Source: an uncultured bacterium (GTDB lineage Bacteria > Cyanobacteriota > Vampirovibrionia > Gastranaerophilales > Gastranaerophilaceae). From it: DNA of 64,000 bases. The position numbers and the translations under genes are program-made. Positions 1-8,702 of this stretch are shown here, piece after piece (position 1 is the stretch's first letter; the number at the start of each line of letters is the position of its first letter). The DNA lies in the NCBI GenBank assembly GCA_902780525.1, contig CACZFL010000005.1, forward strand, positions 124,001 to 188,000. The letters run 5' to 3'. The notes under the pieces were generated by a model. That model was not told the origin of the DNA, searched no databases, and worked only from the letters and a program-made list of their open reading frames with translations.

Positions 1-674
1 CAGAACAGGAATGTGATAGAATTTTTGTTCTTGGAGATTATGCAATGGCAGGCCCTCAACCGAGAGAGGCTATTCAGTTTTTTATGGATAAACTTAGTAA
101 CAAGAAATATAAAATGATTCAGGGAAATACAGATTTAATGCTGGCAAAGTATTCTGAAGATTTGTATGACAGGTTGCAGGATGCGGCACCAATTATGGCA
201 GATGCCCTGAAGTATGACGCGAAGGAATTGGATAATTTGGAAAAAACATTTTTGATGACATTACCGGAGAAGCTGGAAGTAAATGAAGGCGGGGTAAAAT
301 TTTTGCTAGTACACGGTTCTCCGAGAAGGAATAATGAAGACATTTTGCCGGATGTAAGACTGGATATAGTTGAAGAAATGCTGACAGGTGTAACGGCTGA
401 TGTTATTTTGTGCGGTCATACTCATATTCCGTGCGGGTTTCAGACAAGATTAAAAAAGACTGTTATCAATGCAGGCAGTGTAGGACGCCCGTTTACGCCT
501 GAGCCGAAGGCTTGCTATTTAACAATCGTTGTTGAAAACGGAAAATGCGAATATGAACATCATTTCGTCGATTATGATAAAGAGGCTGCTTATGAAATTC
601 TCAGAAAACGTAACTTCTGGGGAGCAGATGTGCTTGCAAATACATTGCTTAATCCTGAGAAAAGACACTTCTAG
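1..674 (+). CDS. Metallophosphoesterase, YfcE/MJ0936-like, 5' end outside window
   Basis: C-terminal part of a calcineurin-like phosphoesterase, probably a soluble phosphodiesterase. The frame stays open to the left edge and reads ...IFVLGDYAMAGPQP, so the GD motif lies upstream of the first ATG at 45. That ATG is internal, and the gene is cut by the window edge; its N-terminal DxH metal motif must lie outside. Visible metal-site motifs are GD(Y), QGNTD, VHGSPR, CGHTHIP and NAGSVGRP, in the family order. The next gene follows after 8 bases, so the two may be co-transcribed. The substrate cannot be told from sequence. Confidence 0.85.
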   Translation, partial: EQECDRIFVLGDYAMAGPQPREAIQFFMDKLSNKKYKMIQGNTDLMLAKYSEDLYDRLQDAAPIMADALKYDAKELDNLEKTFLMTLPEKLEVNEGGVKFLLVHGSPRRNNEDILPDVRLDIVEEMLTGVTADVILCGHTHIPCGFQTRLKKTVINAGSVGRPFTPEPKACYLTIVVENGKCEYEHHFVDYDKEAAYEILRKRNFWGADVLANTLLNPEKRHF

Positions 675-682
675 GGAGTAAT

Positions 683-1021
683 ATGCTTAAATATTTATCA
701 CCTATTGTTTTATTGTTAATATCAAATATATTTATGACTTTTGCGTGGTACGGTCATCTGAAGCACAGAAGTATGCCTCTGCTTATTGTCATATTGGTAA
801 GCTGGGGGATCGCATTCTTTGAATACTGTTTTCAGGTTCCGGCGAACAGAATAGGATATTCCGTTTATAATGCTGCACAGCTCAAAACAATACAAGAAAT
901 TATAACTCTTTCTGTTTTTGCGGTTTTTTCAGTACTGTACCTAAAAGAAGAATTCCGGTGGAATTATCTAATCGGATTTATATTCATTGTACTTGCTGCA
1001 TTTTTTATTTTTAGAAAATAA
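683..1021 (+). CDS. DUF486 / DMT-like small membrane protein
   Basis: A 112-residue protein with four hydrophobic segments (roughly residues 5-22, 30-48, 68-86, 92-110). It matches the DUF486 pattern of the drug/metabolite transporter superfamily, including an FEYCFQVPANRIGY-type segment and a conserved Q-I-I/T-L segment after it. Start ATG is 8 bases after the phosphoesterase stop, with GGGAG as ribosome site. It sits in the inner membrane; the substrate is unknown. It ends just before a hairpin shared with the convergent gene downstream. Confidence 0.8.
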   Translation: MLKYLSPIVLLLISNIFMTFAWYGHLKHRSMPLLIVILVSWGIAFFEYCFQVPANRIGYSVYNAAQLKTIQEIITLSVFAVFSVLYLKEEFRWNYLIGFIFIVLAAFFIFRK

Positions 1022-1025
1022 GTAT

Positions 1026-1051
1026 AAAAATAAACCTGCTTGTGCAGGTTT
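1026..1051 (-). terminator. Terminator of the small minus-strand gene at 1074-1385
   Basis: An 8-base-pair stem (AAACCTGC / GCAGGTTT, 1032-1051) with a four-base loop. On the minus strand it is followed by A then five T, a standard intrinsic terminator. On the plus strand the following bases are AATAAC, so it would stop plus transcription only weakly. Confidence 0.8.
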
Positions 1052-1073
1052 AATAACATTCAACTTAAATATA

Positions 1074-1385
1074 TTACAGTCCGAAGTAGAATTTGTTTAA
1101 GTTAGCAATGTTCATTGCTCCTAATCTCTGTTCTTCCATCTCCGACCGCTGAATGTAATCTGTTTCATCAACAGGGCTGATAACCTGTACACCGGAATTA
1201 TTTTCTGAGCCTGAAAAAGAATTTTGAATTTTCTGAACAAGCTCGCTTTTTACATTTGCAAGTTTTCGTGCATCCAAATTTTTGTTCCCGGAGGGATGCA
1301 GTCCAAAAGAGTGCATTTCCTGCATTAATCTCATATATTCAGCATCCGCACCGAGACCGTTATTGCTTCCGAGTCCTTGTATCAA
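1074..1385 (-). CDS. Small hypothetical protein, TTG start
   Basis: A 103-residue soluble protein of no family I recognise. The start is TTG at 1385, supported by AAGGAG eight bases upstream. The N-terminus is Gly/Asn-rich (GLGSNNGLGAD), followed by predicted helices; no signal peptide or membrane segment. It is alone on its strand, divergent from the TpsB-like gene, with its own terminator. The Asn/Ser/Gly-rich start resembles other lineage-specific proteins in this window. Function unknown. Confidence 0.7.
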   Translation of the reverse strand: MIQGLGSNNGLGADAEYMRLMQEMHSFGLHPSGNKNLDARKLANVKSELVQKIQNSFSGSENNSGVQVISPVDETDYIQRSEMEEQRLGAMNIANLNKFYFGL

Positions 1386-1550
1386 ATTTTCTCCTTATCT
1401 GTAAATTTTTGTAAAGAGTTTACATACCCTTTAGTTCCACAATCTGACAGTATTATAACTATCGTATATAAACATCTTTACAAATGTTAATAAATGAGTT
1501 AAAATAAACTCGTACGAGGTTAATATTTCTTTACAATTTATCAATTTAAT

Positions 1551-1579
1551 TTGTTTAGGTATTTTATTTTAAATATAAT
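1551..1579 (+). promoter_or_regulatory. Promoter of TpsB-like gene
   Basis: TTGTTT (1551-1556) and TATAAT (1574-1579) with a 17-base spacer. Predicted transcription start is near 1586, leaving a leader of about 55 bases before the ATG at 1641. This argues that any open frame beginning at 1551 is not the true N-terminus. The 1386-1550 part of the gap is AT-rich and contains the palindrome CTCGTACGAG at 1509-1518, a possible operator. Confidence 0.7.
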
Positions 1580-1640
1580 ATTGAATGTAAATAGAAAGTA
1601 TGACCCAATATTGAATGAAATTTTTAGGAAAAATGGAACT

Positions 1641-3401
1641 ATGAAAAAACACTTAAGTTATTTAATCGCAGTTGTTTGTTTTTTTTCAATGGCACAGGCG
1701 CGTGCTGATGTGTTGTCCGCTGATATTGGCGGTTACAACCCCGGTGCTTATAATACAACGGATCAGTTGAATGCACAGTATCAGCAGATTGACAAGAGTT
1801 ATGTACAGTCTCTTGATGATGTTACTAAAGACGAGCAGATATATGATGCTACTGTTGAAGAGAATTATTCAAGAGAGGGTTCAGTTTATAACCCGCACTT
1901 CTTGTTAGAAAAAATTAATTTTGAAGGTAATACTGTAAAAGATATATCGGAAGCAGATCTTCAAAATCTTGCTCTTGAGATTTTAGGTGAAGATATTTAT
2001 TTTGATGAACTTTTGGAAGTTTGTTCAAAAGTTACTAATTTGTATCGTTCAAAAGGTTATCTGACATCATATGCAACAGTTCCTCCGCAGAGAATTGTTG
2101 ACGGTGTTGCTACAATTAAAATTACCGAAAGTAAAGTCGGTGAATTGAATATTGAAGGCGAAAAATGGACTCGTGAGTGGTATCTTAAACATATTATAAT
2201 GGGTAAAGCAGGACTCAGAGAAGGTGATGTATTTAATGCTAAAAACCTTCAGAGAGCGATGAAAGAAATCAACAAAGAGGATTATGTACAGGTTCAGACA
2301 GAAATTGAAAGACAAAAAGACGGTGATGAAAATACACAAATCACGCTTAATGTACGCGACAGATTTCCGATTGATTTTAATGTAACTTATGATGATTATG
2401 GTCGTTCATATACTGGTGCACAGAGAGTTTCATTCTTGCTTGGTATGCATAACCTTACCGGCTTAGGTGATAAAATATACGGCGGTACAATTTTATCAAA
2501 TGGTGCAACAGGTTGGATGGCAGGATATTCTTTACCGGTTTCTTCATACGGAACTCGTTTGTCATTTGATTTCAACGATTCTCATGTAAGGCTAAAAGGA
2601 CCATACAAAGATATGGGTGTTAGAGGTAATGCACAAAGCTATTTCTTCAAATTGACTCACCCGCTGATTCAGACAGCAAAATCTGATTTATTTGTATATA
2701 CTGGTTACGATTTGGTTGTTGCAAATACATCAGCTTACAATAATACTCCTAATCCTACAAGACTTTCAACATATAATTTGAATGTTTGGAGAAGCGGATT
2801 ATATGGTATGACTGATGACAATTACGGTCGTTGGATTGGTAATTTAGGTATTGACTTTGGTATGGGCGGAAATGGCCACGGTGCTAAACAGGATACTACA
2901 TTCTTCAAATTAACCGGTGGTGCAACCCGTGTACAAAGACTTACAACAAGAACATACGGTATTGTAAGAGCAAATGCAATGTATTCTCCGAACAAACTGT
3001 ATGCGGCTGAACAGTTCCAGTTAGGCGGACCTTATACATTAAGAGGTTATCAACCGGCTGAACTTATCGGTGACTATGGTGTAAGCGGTACTATTGAATA
3101 CAGATTCCCATTCCCGTTCTTGGATCACATTTCAAAGAAAATTGATGAAAGAGTTAGACTTGCTGTGTTCTATGATTTTGGCTGGATTGGTGAAAATGGC
3201 GGTGTTTATAATTATCCTGAAAGATTCCTACATTCAGCAGGTTTCGGTACATATATTACATTCGCTGACTGGTTAACAGGTTCTATTGGTGTCGGCTTCC
3301 CATTCACAAGGAGCTATAACGAAAGTACCGCAAGATTCTACTTTAGCTTAAACGGTGATTTAGACAGATTAATTCCGTTGAGAAATCCTCAAAAAATCTA
3401 A
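1641..3401 (+). CDS. TpsB/FhaC/ShlB-type outer-membrane transporter
   Basis: A 586-residue outer-membrane protein of the Omp85/TpsB family. ATG 1641 is chosen because AGGAA lies 10 bases upstream, it follows the promoter, and it opens a clear signal peptide (about residues 1-22, ending AQARA). Two POTRA-like domains follow (about 85-165 and 165-250), then a beta-barrel to the C-terminus. The barrel includes the family motif LGGPYTLRGY (about residue 460), part of the inward-folded L6 hairpin. Such proteins export a large TpsA exoprotein by two-partner secretion. No TpsA gene is adjacent, so the partner is elsewhere or the protein acts in outer-membrane assembly. Confidence 0.85.
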   Translation: MKKHLSYLIAVVCFFSMAQARADVLSADIGGYNPGAYNTTDQLNAQYQQIDKSYVQSLDDVTKDEQIYDATVEENYSREGSVYNPHFLLEKINFEGNTVKDISEADLQNLALEILGEDIYFDELLEVCSKVTNLYRSKGYLTSYATVPPQRIVDGVATIKITESKVGELNIEGEKWTREWYLKHIIMGKAGLREGDVFNAKNLQRAMKEINKEDYVQVQTEIERQKDGDENTQITLNVRDRFPIDFNVTYDDYGRSYTGAQRVSFLLGMHNLTGLGDKIYGGTILSNGATGWMAGYSLPVSSYGTRLSFDFNDSHVRLKGPYKDMGVRGNAQSYFFKLTHPLIQTAKSDLFVYTGYDLVVANTSAYNNTPNPTRLSTYNLNVWRSGLYGMTDDNYGRWIGNLGIDFGMGGNGHGAKQDTTFFKLTGGATRVQRLTTRTYGIVRANAMYSPNKLYAAEQFQLGGPYTLRGYQPAELIGDYGVSGTIEYRFPFPFLDHISKKIDERVRLAVFYDFGWIGENGGVYNYPERFLHSAGFGTYITFADWLTGSIGVGFPFTRSYNESTARFYFSLNGDLDRLIPLRNPQKI

Positions 3402-3414
3402 TTTATAAATTTAT

Positions 3415-3449
3415 AAAAAAAGGCTCTGTTTCAAACAGAGCCTTTTTTT
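3415..3449 (+). terminator. Strong intrinsic terminator after TpsB-like gene
   Basis: Stem GGCTCTG / CAGAGCC, extendable to 10 pairs, flanked by seven A upstream and seven T downstream. It works on either strand and closes the TpsB-like transcript. Confidence 0.92.
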
Positions 3450-3471
3450 ATGCTTAATACTCCTTAATACA

Positions 3472-3500
3472 TTGACATCCGTACAGTCTTAGGTTTTAAT
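3472..3500 (+). promoter_or_regulatory. Promoter of smc
   Basis: A consensus TTGACA (3472-3477) with TTTAAT (3495-3500) at 17 bases spacing, just after the preceding terminator. It gives a leader of about 45 bases. Confidence 0.75.
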
Positions 3501-3553
3501 AAAAATAGGACAAACTGGGAAGAGAAGGTGGCTGAAAGCCTTTAGGGAAATTT

Positions 3554-6500
3554 ATGTACATAAAACAGTTGGAAATAGACAATTTTAAGTCTTTCGCTAA
3601 TAAAGTCGAAATACCTATGCTTAAAGGTTTTACAACAATATCAGGACCGAATGGTTCGGGTAAAAGTAACATCATAGACAGTATTCTTTTTGCATTGGGT
3701 TTATCTTCCAGCAGAACTTTGCGTGCTGAGAAATTATTTCATCTTATATCAACATATACAAAACGAAATGAAGCTTATGTTAAGGTTACATTTAGTGATA
3801 CTGAAGAAGGTGATTTTTCTGTAGCTAGGCGTATCAGAAAATCAAGTCAGGGTTTTAACAGTATTTACTATCTGGATGATAAAATTGTCACAAAAGAAGA
3901 CGTACTTACACGTCTTGAAAAGTATAATATTACACCTAACAGTTATAACGTTATGATGCAGGGTGATGTTATGAGCATCACCAACTGTACGTCAAACGAA
4001 AGAAGAAAAATCGTTGATGAAATTGCAGGTGTTGCTGATTTTGACAGACGAATAGAACAGGCAATGAACGAGCTGGAAACTGTTGAAAAGCGAGTTACAA
4101 ACTCGGCACTGATATTAAATGAAGTTAATAATCATCTTGAAAAACTTAAAGAAGAAAAAGAGGTCGCTCTTAAGTATCAAAAGTTAAAAGATGAAAAAAG
4201 CGGGCTTGAAGGTCAAATTAATACGGTCAGATTTTTTGATATAAGACGTAACCTTGAGAAAGCGCATGAAAATATCCTTGATTTTACAAAAAAGAAAAAA
4301 GAAGAAGAGATTAAGTCAAAGGATTTAGGTGAAAGATTAATATTAATAAAAGAAGAGTATGAAAAGATATCCCAGACGATAAAAGAAAACGGCGAAGGTC
4401 AGCAGATAGAACTGCAGAAAAAAGCAGAAATTAAAAAGGGTGATATTGACAGAAAGAATGCCTCTATTGATTATGCTGATAAACAAATTCAGGCAAACCT
4501 GAAAACAATTGACAATACAAAAAACGGTATTGAAGTTCAGGAAGGCAAAATTAAAGATAATGAATTAAAAATTCAGGCTAAAAAGACAGAAATTGCAAAT
4601 ATAGAAAAAAATATTGAAGAACAGAATCAACAGCTTGCAAAAATTGTGTCTGATATGACAGGGCTTAGCGAAACGGCTGATAAACATCTTGAAAAACGCG
4701 CAGCGTTGAGAAAAGAGCTTGAAGAATATAAAGATAAAGTAACTGATGTTATTCAAAAGCAAGCTCCGATGGAATCAGAACTGGCTGCTAAGAAAAAAGC
4801 CCTACAGGATGCTAAGCAAAAGATAAATGATTTGGAAGAGTTTAAAGCGAGTTACCAGGAAAAAAGGACAACAAAAGAGCTTCTTATAGAGCAGCTTGAA
4901 AAAGAAACTTCAGATTTCAGAAATATTATAAAAAATACAATGAATGAGCTTGATAAAACAAAAAGCGAAATTACTGACGTAAGTTACGACCTTCAAGCAG
5001 CAGGCAGAAAAGTTATTGAGCTTGAGGCATCAAAGCGGGCAAATGAAGAAGCCAACCTTGGGCGTGCTGTTGATACCGTCATGGGTGCAAATATCAGAGG
5101 CGTACATGCGCCGTTGATGAAGCTTGGTCAGGTTGATGAAGAATATTCAACAGCACTGGAAATTGCTGTTGGTACTAGAATGGCAAACATTGTAGTTGAT
5201 GATGAACACGTTGCCTCAACATGTATAGAGGTTTTAAAATCAGCAGGTGCAGGGCGGGTTACTTTTATCCCTTTGAATAAAATTGTAAGATGTCCGAAAA
5301 GTTTAAATTTACCAAAAGATAAAGGGGTTATCGACTTTGCAATAAACCTTATCGATTTTGAAGACGAATATCTCAATGCATTCTATTATGCCGTTGGTGA
5401 AACACTGGTTGTTGAAGATAGAGAAACTGCTCATAAACTGATTGGCAAGTACAGAATGGTTACTTTGTCGGGTGATTTGTTTGACAAATCCGGTTCCATA
5501 ACAGGCGGCTCAGTCAAAAAAACGGGTCTGAAATTTGCACAAAACTCAGATTCTGAAATTGATGCATACAGAGAAAAACAAAAAACTCTTCAAGCAAAAT
5601 ACAATTCACTACTAACAAAACAAGATAATCTTAATACAAAAATTGATGAAATCAGAGCTAAGAATACTGATTCAGTTAATGAATTGAGTAAGGCAAAGAT
5701 TGAGCTTGATAATCATACAACAATGTTTGAAAATACCCAGAAGGATATTGACGATAATACAAACTTTATAAAGAATACTGAACCTGAAATAGCTTCTATT
5801 GAAAAGCGTTTGGATAAACTCGAAGAAGAACACGTTTCTCTTACTGAAAAGATTGATAATATTCAGATTGCTATTCAGGAAATTGAAGAGCTGATGAATG
5901 ATGCTGATTTGAAACAATTAAAAGAAAAAACAGCAGGCATTGAAGCTGAGATTAAGCGTTACGAAAAAATGAAGGCTGATGCAATAAACGATGTTGACGG
6001 TCTCAACAGTATGATTGAGTTTATTAAAACCACAATCAAAACTCATAACGAAACCATATCAAATGCTTTGAGTACGAACCGTGATTTGGCTCTTGATAAA
6101 GAAAAATTTTCAGAGGACATTAAGGTGCTTCAAAAAGAACTTGATGAACTGGAAGTTCAGATAAAAGAGATTACTGACAAACTGGGTGAATTATTAAAAC
6201 AGCGAAACGATATACAGGATAGTCTTGTTCAGCTTGAAACCGACAGTAAATTACAGGCTGCAGAAATTGAAAAAATTGCAGAACAGATAGAATCTTTTAA
6301 GGCAAGGCGACGAGAACTTGAACCTATGCTTGAAGAAGCAAAAGCAATGCTTACGGACTCAGGTTTAAATGTTGATGAGCTTGAACCTGTTGAGATGTCA
6401 ATAGATGAGATTAATAATAAAATCCAAAGACTTCAAAAGCGTATGGACGAGCTTGGTGCAGTAAATATGAAGGCATTGGAAGATTATGAGGAAGTTTCGG

Positions 6501-7057
6501 CACGTCAATCCGAACTCCAGGAAAAAATCGAAACACTGACAAGGGAAAGAGAACAAATCCTGGAAAGAATGAAGGGGTATGAAGATCTTAAGAAAGAAAC
6601 CTTCTTAAAAACTTATAATGCGCTGAATGAAAACTTCAAAGACATCTTCCATAAACTTTCCGAAGGTGAAGGTACTTTAATTCTTGAGAATGAAGAAAAA
6701 CCTTTTGAAGGCGGGCTTGATATCGAAGCTCAGCCCAGAGATAAAAAGAAACAAAGACTTGCAGGTATGTCAGGCGGTGAGAAAGCTTTGACTGCTTTGG
6801 CATTTGTATTTGCAATCCAAAAGTATATGCCGGCTCCTTTCTATGCATTTGATGAAGTTGATGCAAGTTTGGATGGTATTAACGTAGAAAAACTTGCTCA
6901 CATTGTTCAGTCACAGGCTGAAACAACTCAATTTATAGTTGTTAGTCACAGAAAACCAATGATTGAAGCCGCACACAGAACAATCGGTGTAACTCAGAAG
7001 GAAAAAGGTATTTCAAAAGTCACCGGCGTTAAACTAAGAGATTTGGAGATGGTATAA
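3554..7057 (+). CDS. smc: Chromosome partition protein SMC
   Basis: A full-length SMC ATPase of 1167 residues that forms the ring of the bacterial condensin with ScpA and ScpB. Walker A is GPNGSGKS (residues 31-38). The first coiled-coil arm runs to about 500, the hinge is about 500-650 (VMGANIRGVHAPL to GSITGGS), and the second coiled-coil arm reaches about 1020. The head closes with the signature LAGMSGGEKAL (about 1070) and Walker B FYAFDEVDASLDG (about 1095). The D-loop and the VSHR switch are present, so it should be active. It sits directly upstream of scpA and scpB, so the whole complex is encoded together, although scpA also has its own promoter. Confidence 0.98.
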   Translation: MYIKQLEIDNFKSFANKVEIPMLKGFTTISGPNGSGKSNIIDSILFALGLSSSRTLRAEKLFHLISTYTKRNEAYVKVTFSDTEEGDFSVARRIRKSSQGFNSIYYLDDKIVTKEDVLTRLEKYNITPNSYNVMMQGDVMSITNCTSNERRKIVDEIAGVADFDRRIEQAMNELETVEKRVTNSALILNEVNNHLEKLKEEKEVALKYQKLKDEKSGLEGQINTVRFFDIRRNLEKAHENILDFTKKKKEEEIKSKDLGERLILIKEEYEKISQTIKENGEGQQIELQKKAEIKKGDIDRKNASIDYADKQIQANLKTIDNTKNGIEVQEGKIKDNELKIQAKKTEIANIEKNIEEQNQQLAKIVSDMTGLSETADKHLEKRAALRKELEEYKDKVTDVIQKQAPMESELAAKKKALQDAKQKINDLEEFKASYQEKRTTKELLIEQLEKETSDFRNIIKNTMNELDKTKSEITDVSYDLQAAGRKVIELEASKRANEEANLGRAVDTVMGANIRGVHAPLMKLGQVDEEYSTALEIAVGTRMANIVVDDEHVASTCIEVLKSAGAGRVTFIPLNKIVRCPKSLNLPKDKGVIDFAINLIDFEDEYLNAFYYAVGETLVVEDRETAHKLIGKYRMVTLSGDLFDKSGSITGGSVKKTGLKFAQNSDSEIDAYREKQKTLQAKYNSLLTKQDNLNTKIDEIRAKNTDSVNELSKAKIELDNHTTMFENTQKDIDDNTNFIKNTEPEIASIEKRLDKLEEEHVSLTEKIDNIQIAIQEIEELMNDADLKQLKEKTAGIEAEIKRYEKMKADAINDVDGLNSMIEFIKTTIKTHNETISNALSTNRDLALDKEKFSEDIKVLQKELDELEVQIKEITDKLGELLKQRNDIQDSLVQLETDSKLQAAEIEKIAEQIESFKARRRELEPMLEEAKAMLTDSGLNVDELEPVEMSIDEINNKIQRLQKRMDELGAVNMKALEDYEEVSARQSELQEKIETLTREREQILERMKGYEDLKKETFLKTYNALNENFKDIFHKLSEGEGTLILENEEKPFEGGLDIEAQPRDKKKQRLAGMSGGEKALTALAFVFAIQKYMPAPFYAFDEVDASLDGINVEKLAHIVQSQAETTQFIVVSHRKPMIEAAHRTIGVTQKEKGISKVTGVKLRDLEMV

Positions 7058-7088
7058 TCACCTCTCTTCCAATTACTCTTGTTACATT

Positions 7089-7117
7089 TTGCGTAAAAAC
7101 CTTGTGTATGGTATAAT
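7089..7117 (+). promoter_or_regulatory. Extended -10 promoter of scpA operon
   Basis: TTGCGT (7089-7094), 17-base spacer, TATAAT (7112-7117) preceded by TGG, giving an extended -10. A short palindrome GGGTAATTTTACCC lies just past the predicted start (7131-7144). A hairpin TGCGG/CCGCA at 7223-7238 precedes the scpA ribosome site AAGGTGAT. A second TATAAT at 7185-7190 could be an alternative promoter. Confidence 0.7.
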
Positions 7118-7261
7118 TAAACGCAGGGAGGGGTAATTTTACCCTTATAAAAATACTTATTTTAGATGAGTACAGAAGAAAAGATATAATATAAAATGAT
7201 TATGGGGAAAAATGTTGTTACATGCGGTAATGTCCGCAGATAACTAATCTCAAAAGGTGAT

Positions 7262-8152
7262 ATGGCTTTAAACAGTATAGATAGTATGAATATACCAAAC
7301 CAGAATAATTTTGTACAGGAAGCGGAAGTTGACGGAATTGATATCCTTGTTAATATGGCAAAGCAGGGTAAAATTGATCCCTGGAATATTGATATTGTTG
7401 ATGTTACGGACAAATACCTTGTACATATATTCAAGTCAAAAGCTCAGAATCTTAAGCTGACAGGCAGGACTTTATGGCTTGCTGCAACTCTGTTAAAGCT
7501 GAAGTCAAATATTCTTGAAGGTATTGACATAAACGATTTTGAACCTCATCACGAAGAAGAAATGTATTTCCCTGAGGATGACGAGCTTGAATATTCTTCT
7601 GAAGACTACATTCCGACAAGTAATGTAATCTCTATTGATGAAGTTTTGCAGAGAAGAACTTCCGTCAGGTTAAATCATAATCGTGTTGTAACTTTGCGTG
7701 ACTTGATTCGTCAGTTGGAATTTTATGAACAACTTGATAAAAAGCAGGCGTTGAGAAACTCTCTTGAACGTGCGGCAAGACGCAGAGGAAACAGTCTTTC
7801 CCGTATGACAACCGAAGATATTTTCAAGATGCAGCATGATGAGTACATTGCAGAAGGTGTTGCACGTCTTAAAGATAATCTTGAAGAAATATTAAACCGT
7901 CAGGATAAAATTGAGCTTAACGAACTTACATTACTTGGAATGGACAGAATAAGTGCATATATATCACTTTTGTTCTTAACTGTTGACAGCGATTATGATT
8001 TGGAACAGGATGAGTTTTATTCAGATTTATATGTAATTAAACGTCCTCATATAGAAAATACTGATATTGATTTGGACGAAAGCATTGATAATGTTAAAAG
8101 TGTTTTGATTGAGCAAGAGGTAGATGATGGAGCAGCTGAAATCCAGAATTGA
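7262..8152 (+). CDS. scpA: Segregation and condensation protein A (ScpA)
   Basis: A 296-residue kleisin that bridges the SMC heads. The N-terminal helical region carries the family pattern DILVNMAKQGKIDPWNIDIV (residues about 27-46) and a following Leu-rich stretch (LWLAATLLKLKSNIL). A long acidic linker (about 90-130) leads to the C-terminal winged-helix segment. The ribosome site AAGGTGAT is immediately upstream of the ATG. The gene overlaps scpB by 29 bases, which points to translational coupling. Confidence 0.95.
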   Translation: MALNSIDSMNIPNQNNFVQEAEVDGIDILVNMAKQGKIDPWNIDIVDVTDKYLVHIFKSKAQNLKLTGRTLWLAATLLKLKSNILEGIDINDFEPHHEEEMYFPEDDELEYSSEDYIPTSNVISIDEVLQRRTSVRLNHNRVVTLRDLIRQLEFYEQLDKKQALRNSLERAARRRGNSLSRMTTEDIFKMQHDEYIAEGVARLKDNLEEILNRQDKIELNELTLLGMDRISAYISLLFLTVDSDYDLEQDEFYSDLYVIKRPHIENTDIDLDESIDNVKSVLIEQEVDDGAAEIQN

Positions 8153-8702
8153 AGCAGTTTTATTTGTTACTGCAAAGGTTCTTCAGGTTAATGAAATTGC
8201 AGAAATTCTTGAAGAACAGCCAGAAGTAGTTGAAGAAGCTCTTTTGGAGCTTATTATGGATTACGCATCAAGAGAAGGTGCTCTGGAAATAGATGATGAA
8301 AACGGATATATTTTGCAGGTAAAACAGGAACATCTTGATATTGTTGAAAAACTTTGCCCTGTGGAACTTAAACCGCCCGTATTAAAAACTTTAACAGTTA
8401 TAGCTTTAAAAGAACCTATACGTCAGTCATTGCTTAAAGATTTAAGAGGCTCTAATGCTTATGAGCATGTTCAGGAGTTGCTTGAGAAAGGTTTGATATC
8501 ACGTCATAAAGATAAAAACGGACGTTCGTTTAATATTAAAACAACACCTAAATTTGCTGAGTATTTCAAACTTAAGGGCGATATACGCGCTTTGGTAAAA
8601 ACTTTAAATATTGATAACGGTGTTAAAGATGACCCGGAAGAAGGGGTAAATATCAGCATAAACGAGGGAGTCGCAGAAAACTTAAATGAAGAATTGGGTT
8701 AA
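8124..8702 (+). CDS. scpB: Segregation and condensation protein B (ScpB)
   Basis: A 192-residue ScpB with two winged-helix domains that bind the kleisin ScpA. The opening KSRIEAVLFVTAKVLQVNEIA is characteristic. The conserved stretch VIALKEPIRQSLLKDLRGSN follows in mid protein. Two adjacent ATG codons (8124, 8127) could start translation; AGAGGT lies upstream. It overlaps scpA at its 5' end and the matrixin-like gene by 17 bases at its 3' end. Confidence 0.93.
   Translation: MMEQLKSRIEAVLFVTAKVLQVNEIAEILEEQPEVVEEALLELIMDYASREGALEIDDENGYILQVKQEHLDIVEKLCPVELKPPVLKTLTVIALKEPIRQSLLKDLRGSNAYEHVQELLEKGLISRHKDKNGRSFNIKTTPKFAEYFKLKGDIRALVKTLNIDNGVKDDPEEGVNISINEGVAENLNEELG

Noticed and set aside
1551-1640. 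N-terminal extension of the TpsB-like frame
   Set aside because: It coincides with the -35/-10 promoter, and the signal peptide begins at 1641.
6636-6866. Minus-strand frame inside the smc head region
   Set aside because: A shadow frame of conserved SMC codons with no ribosome site or family match.
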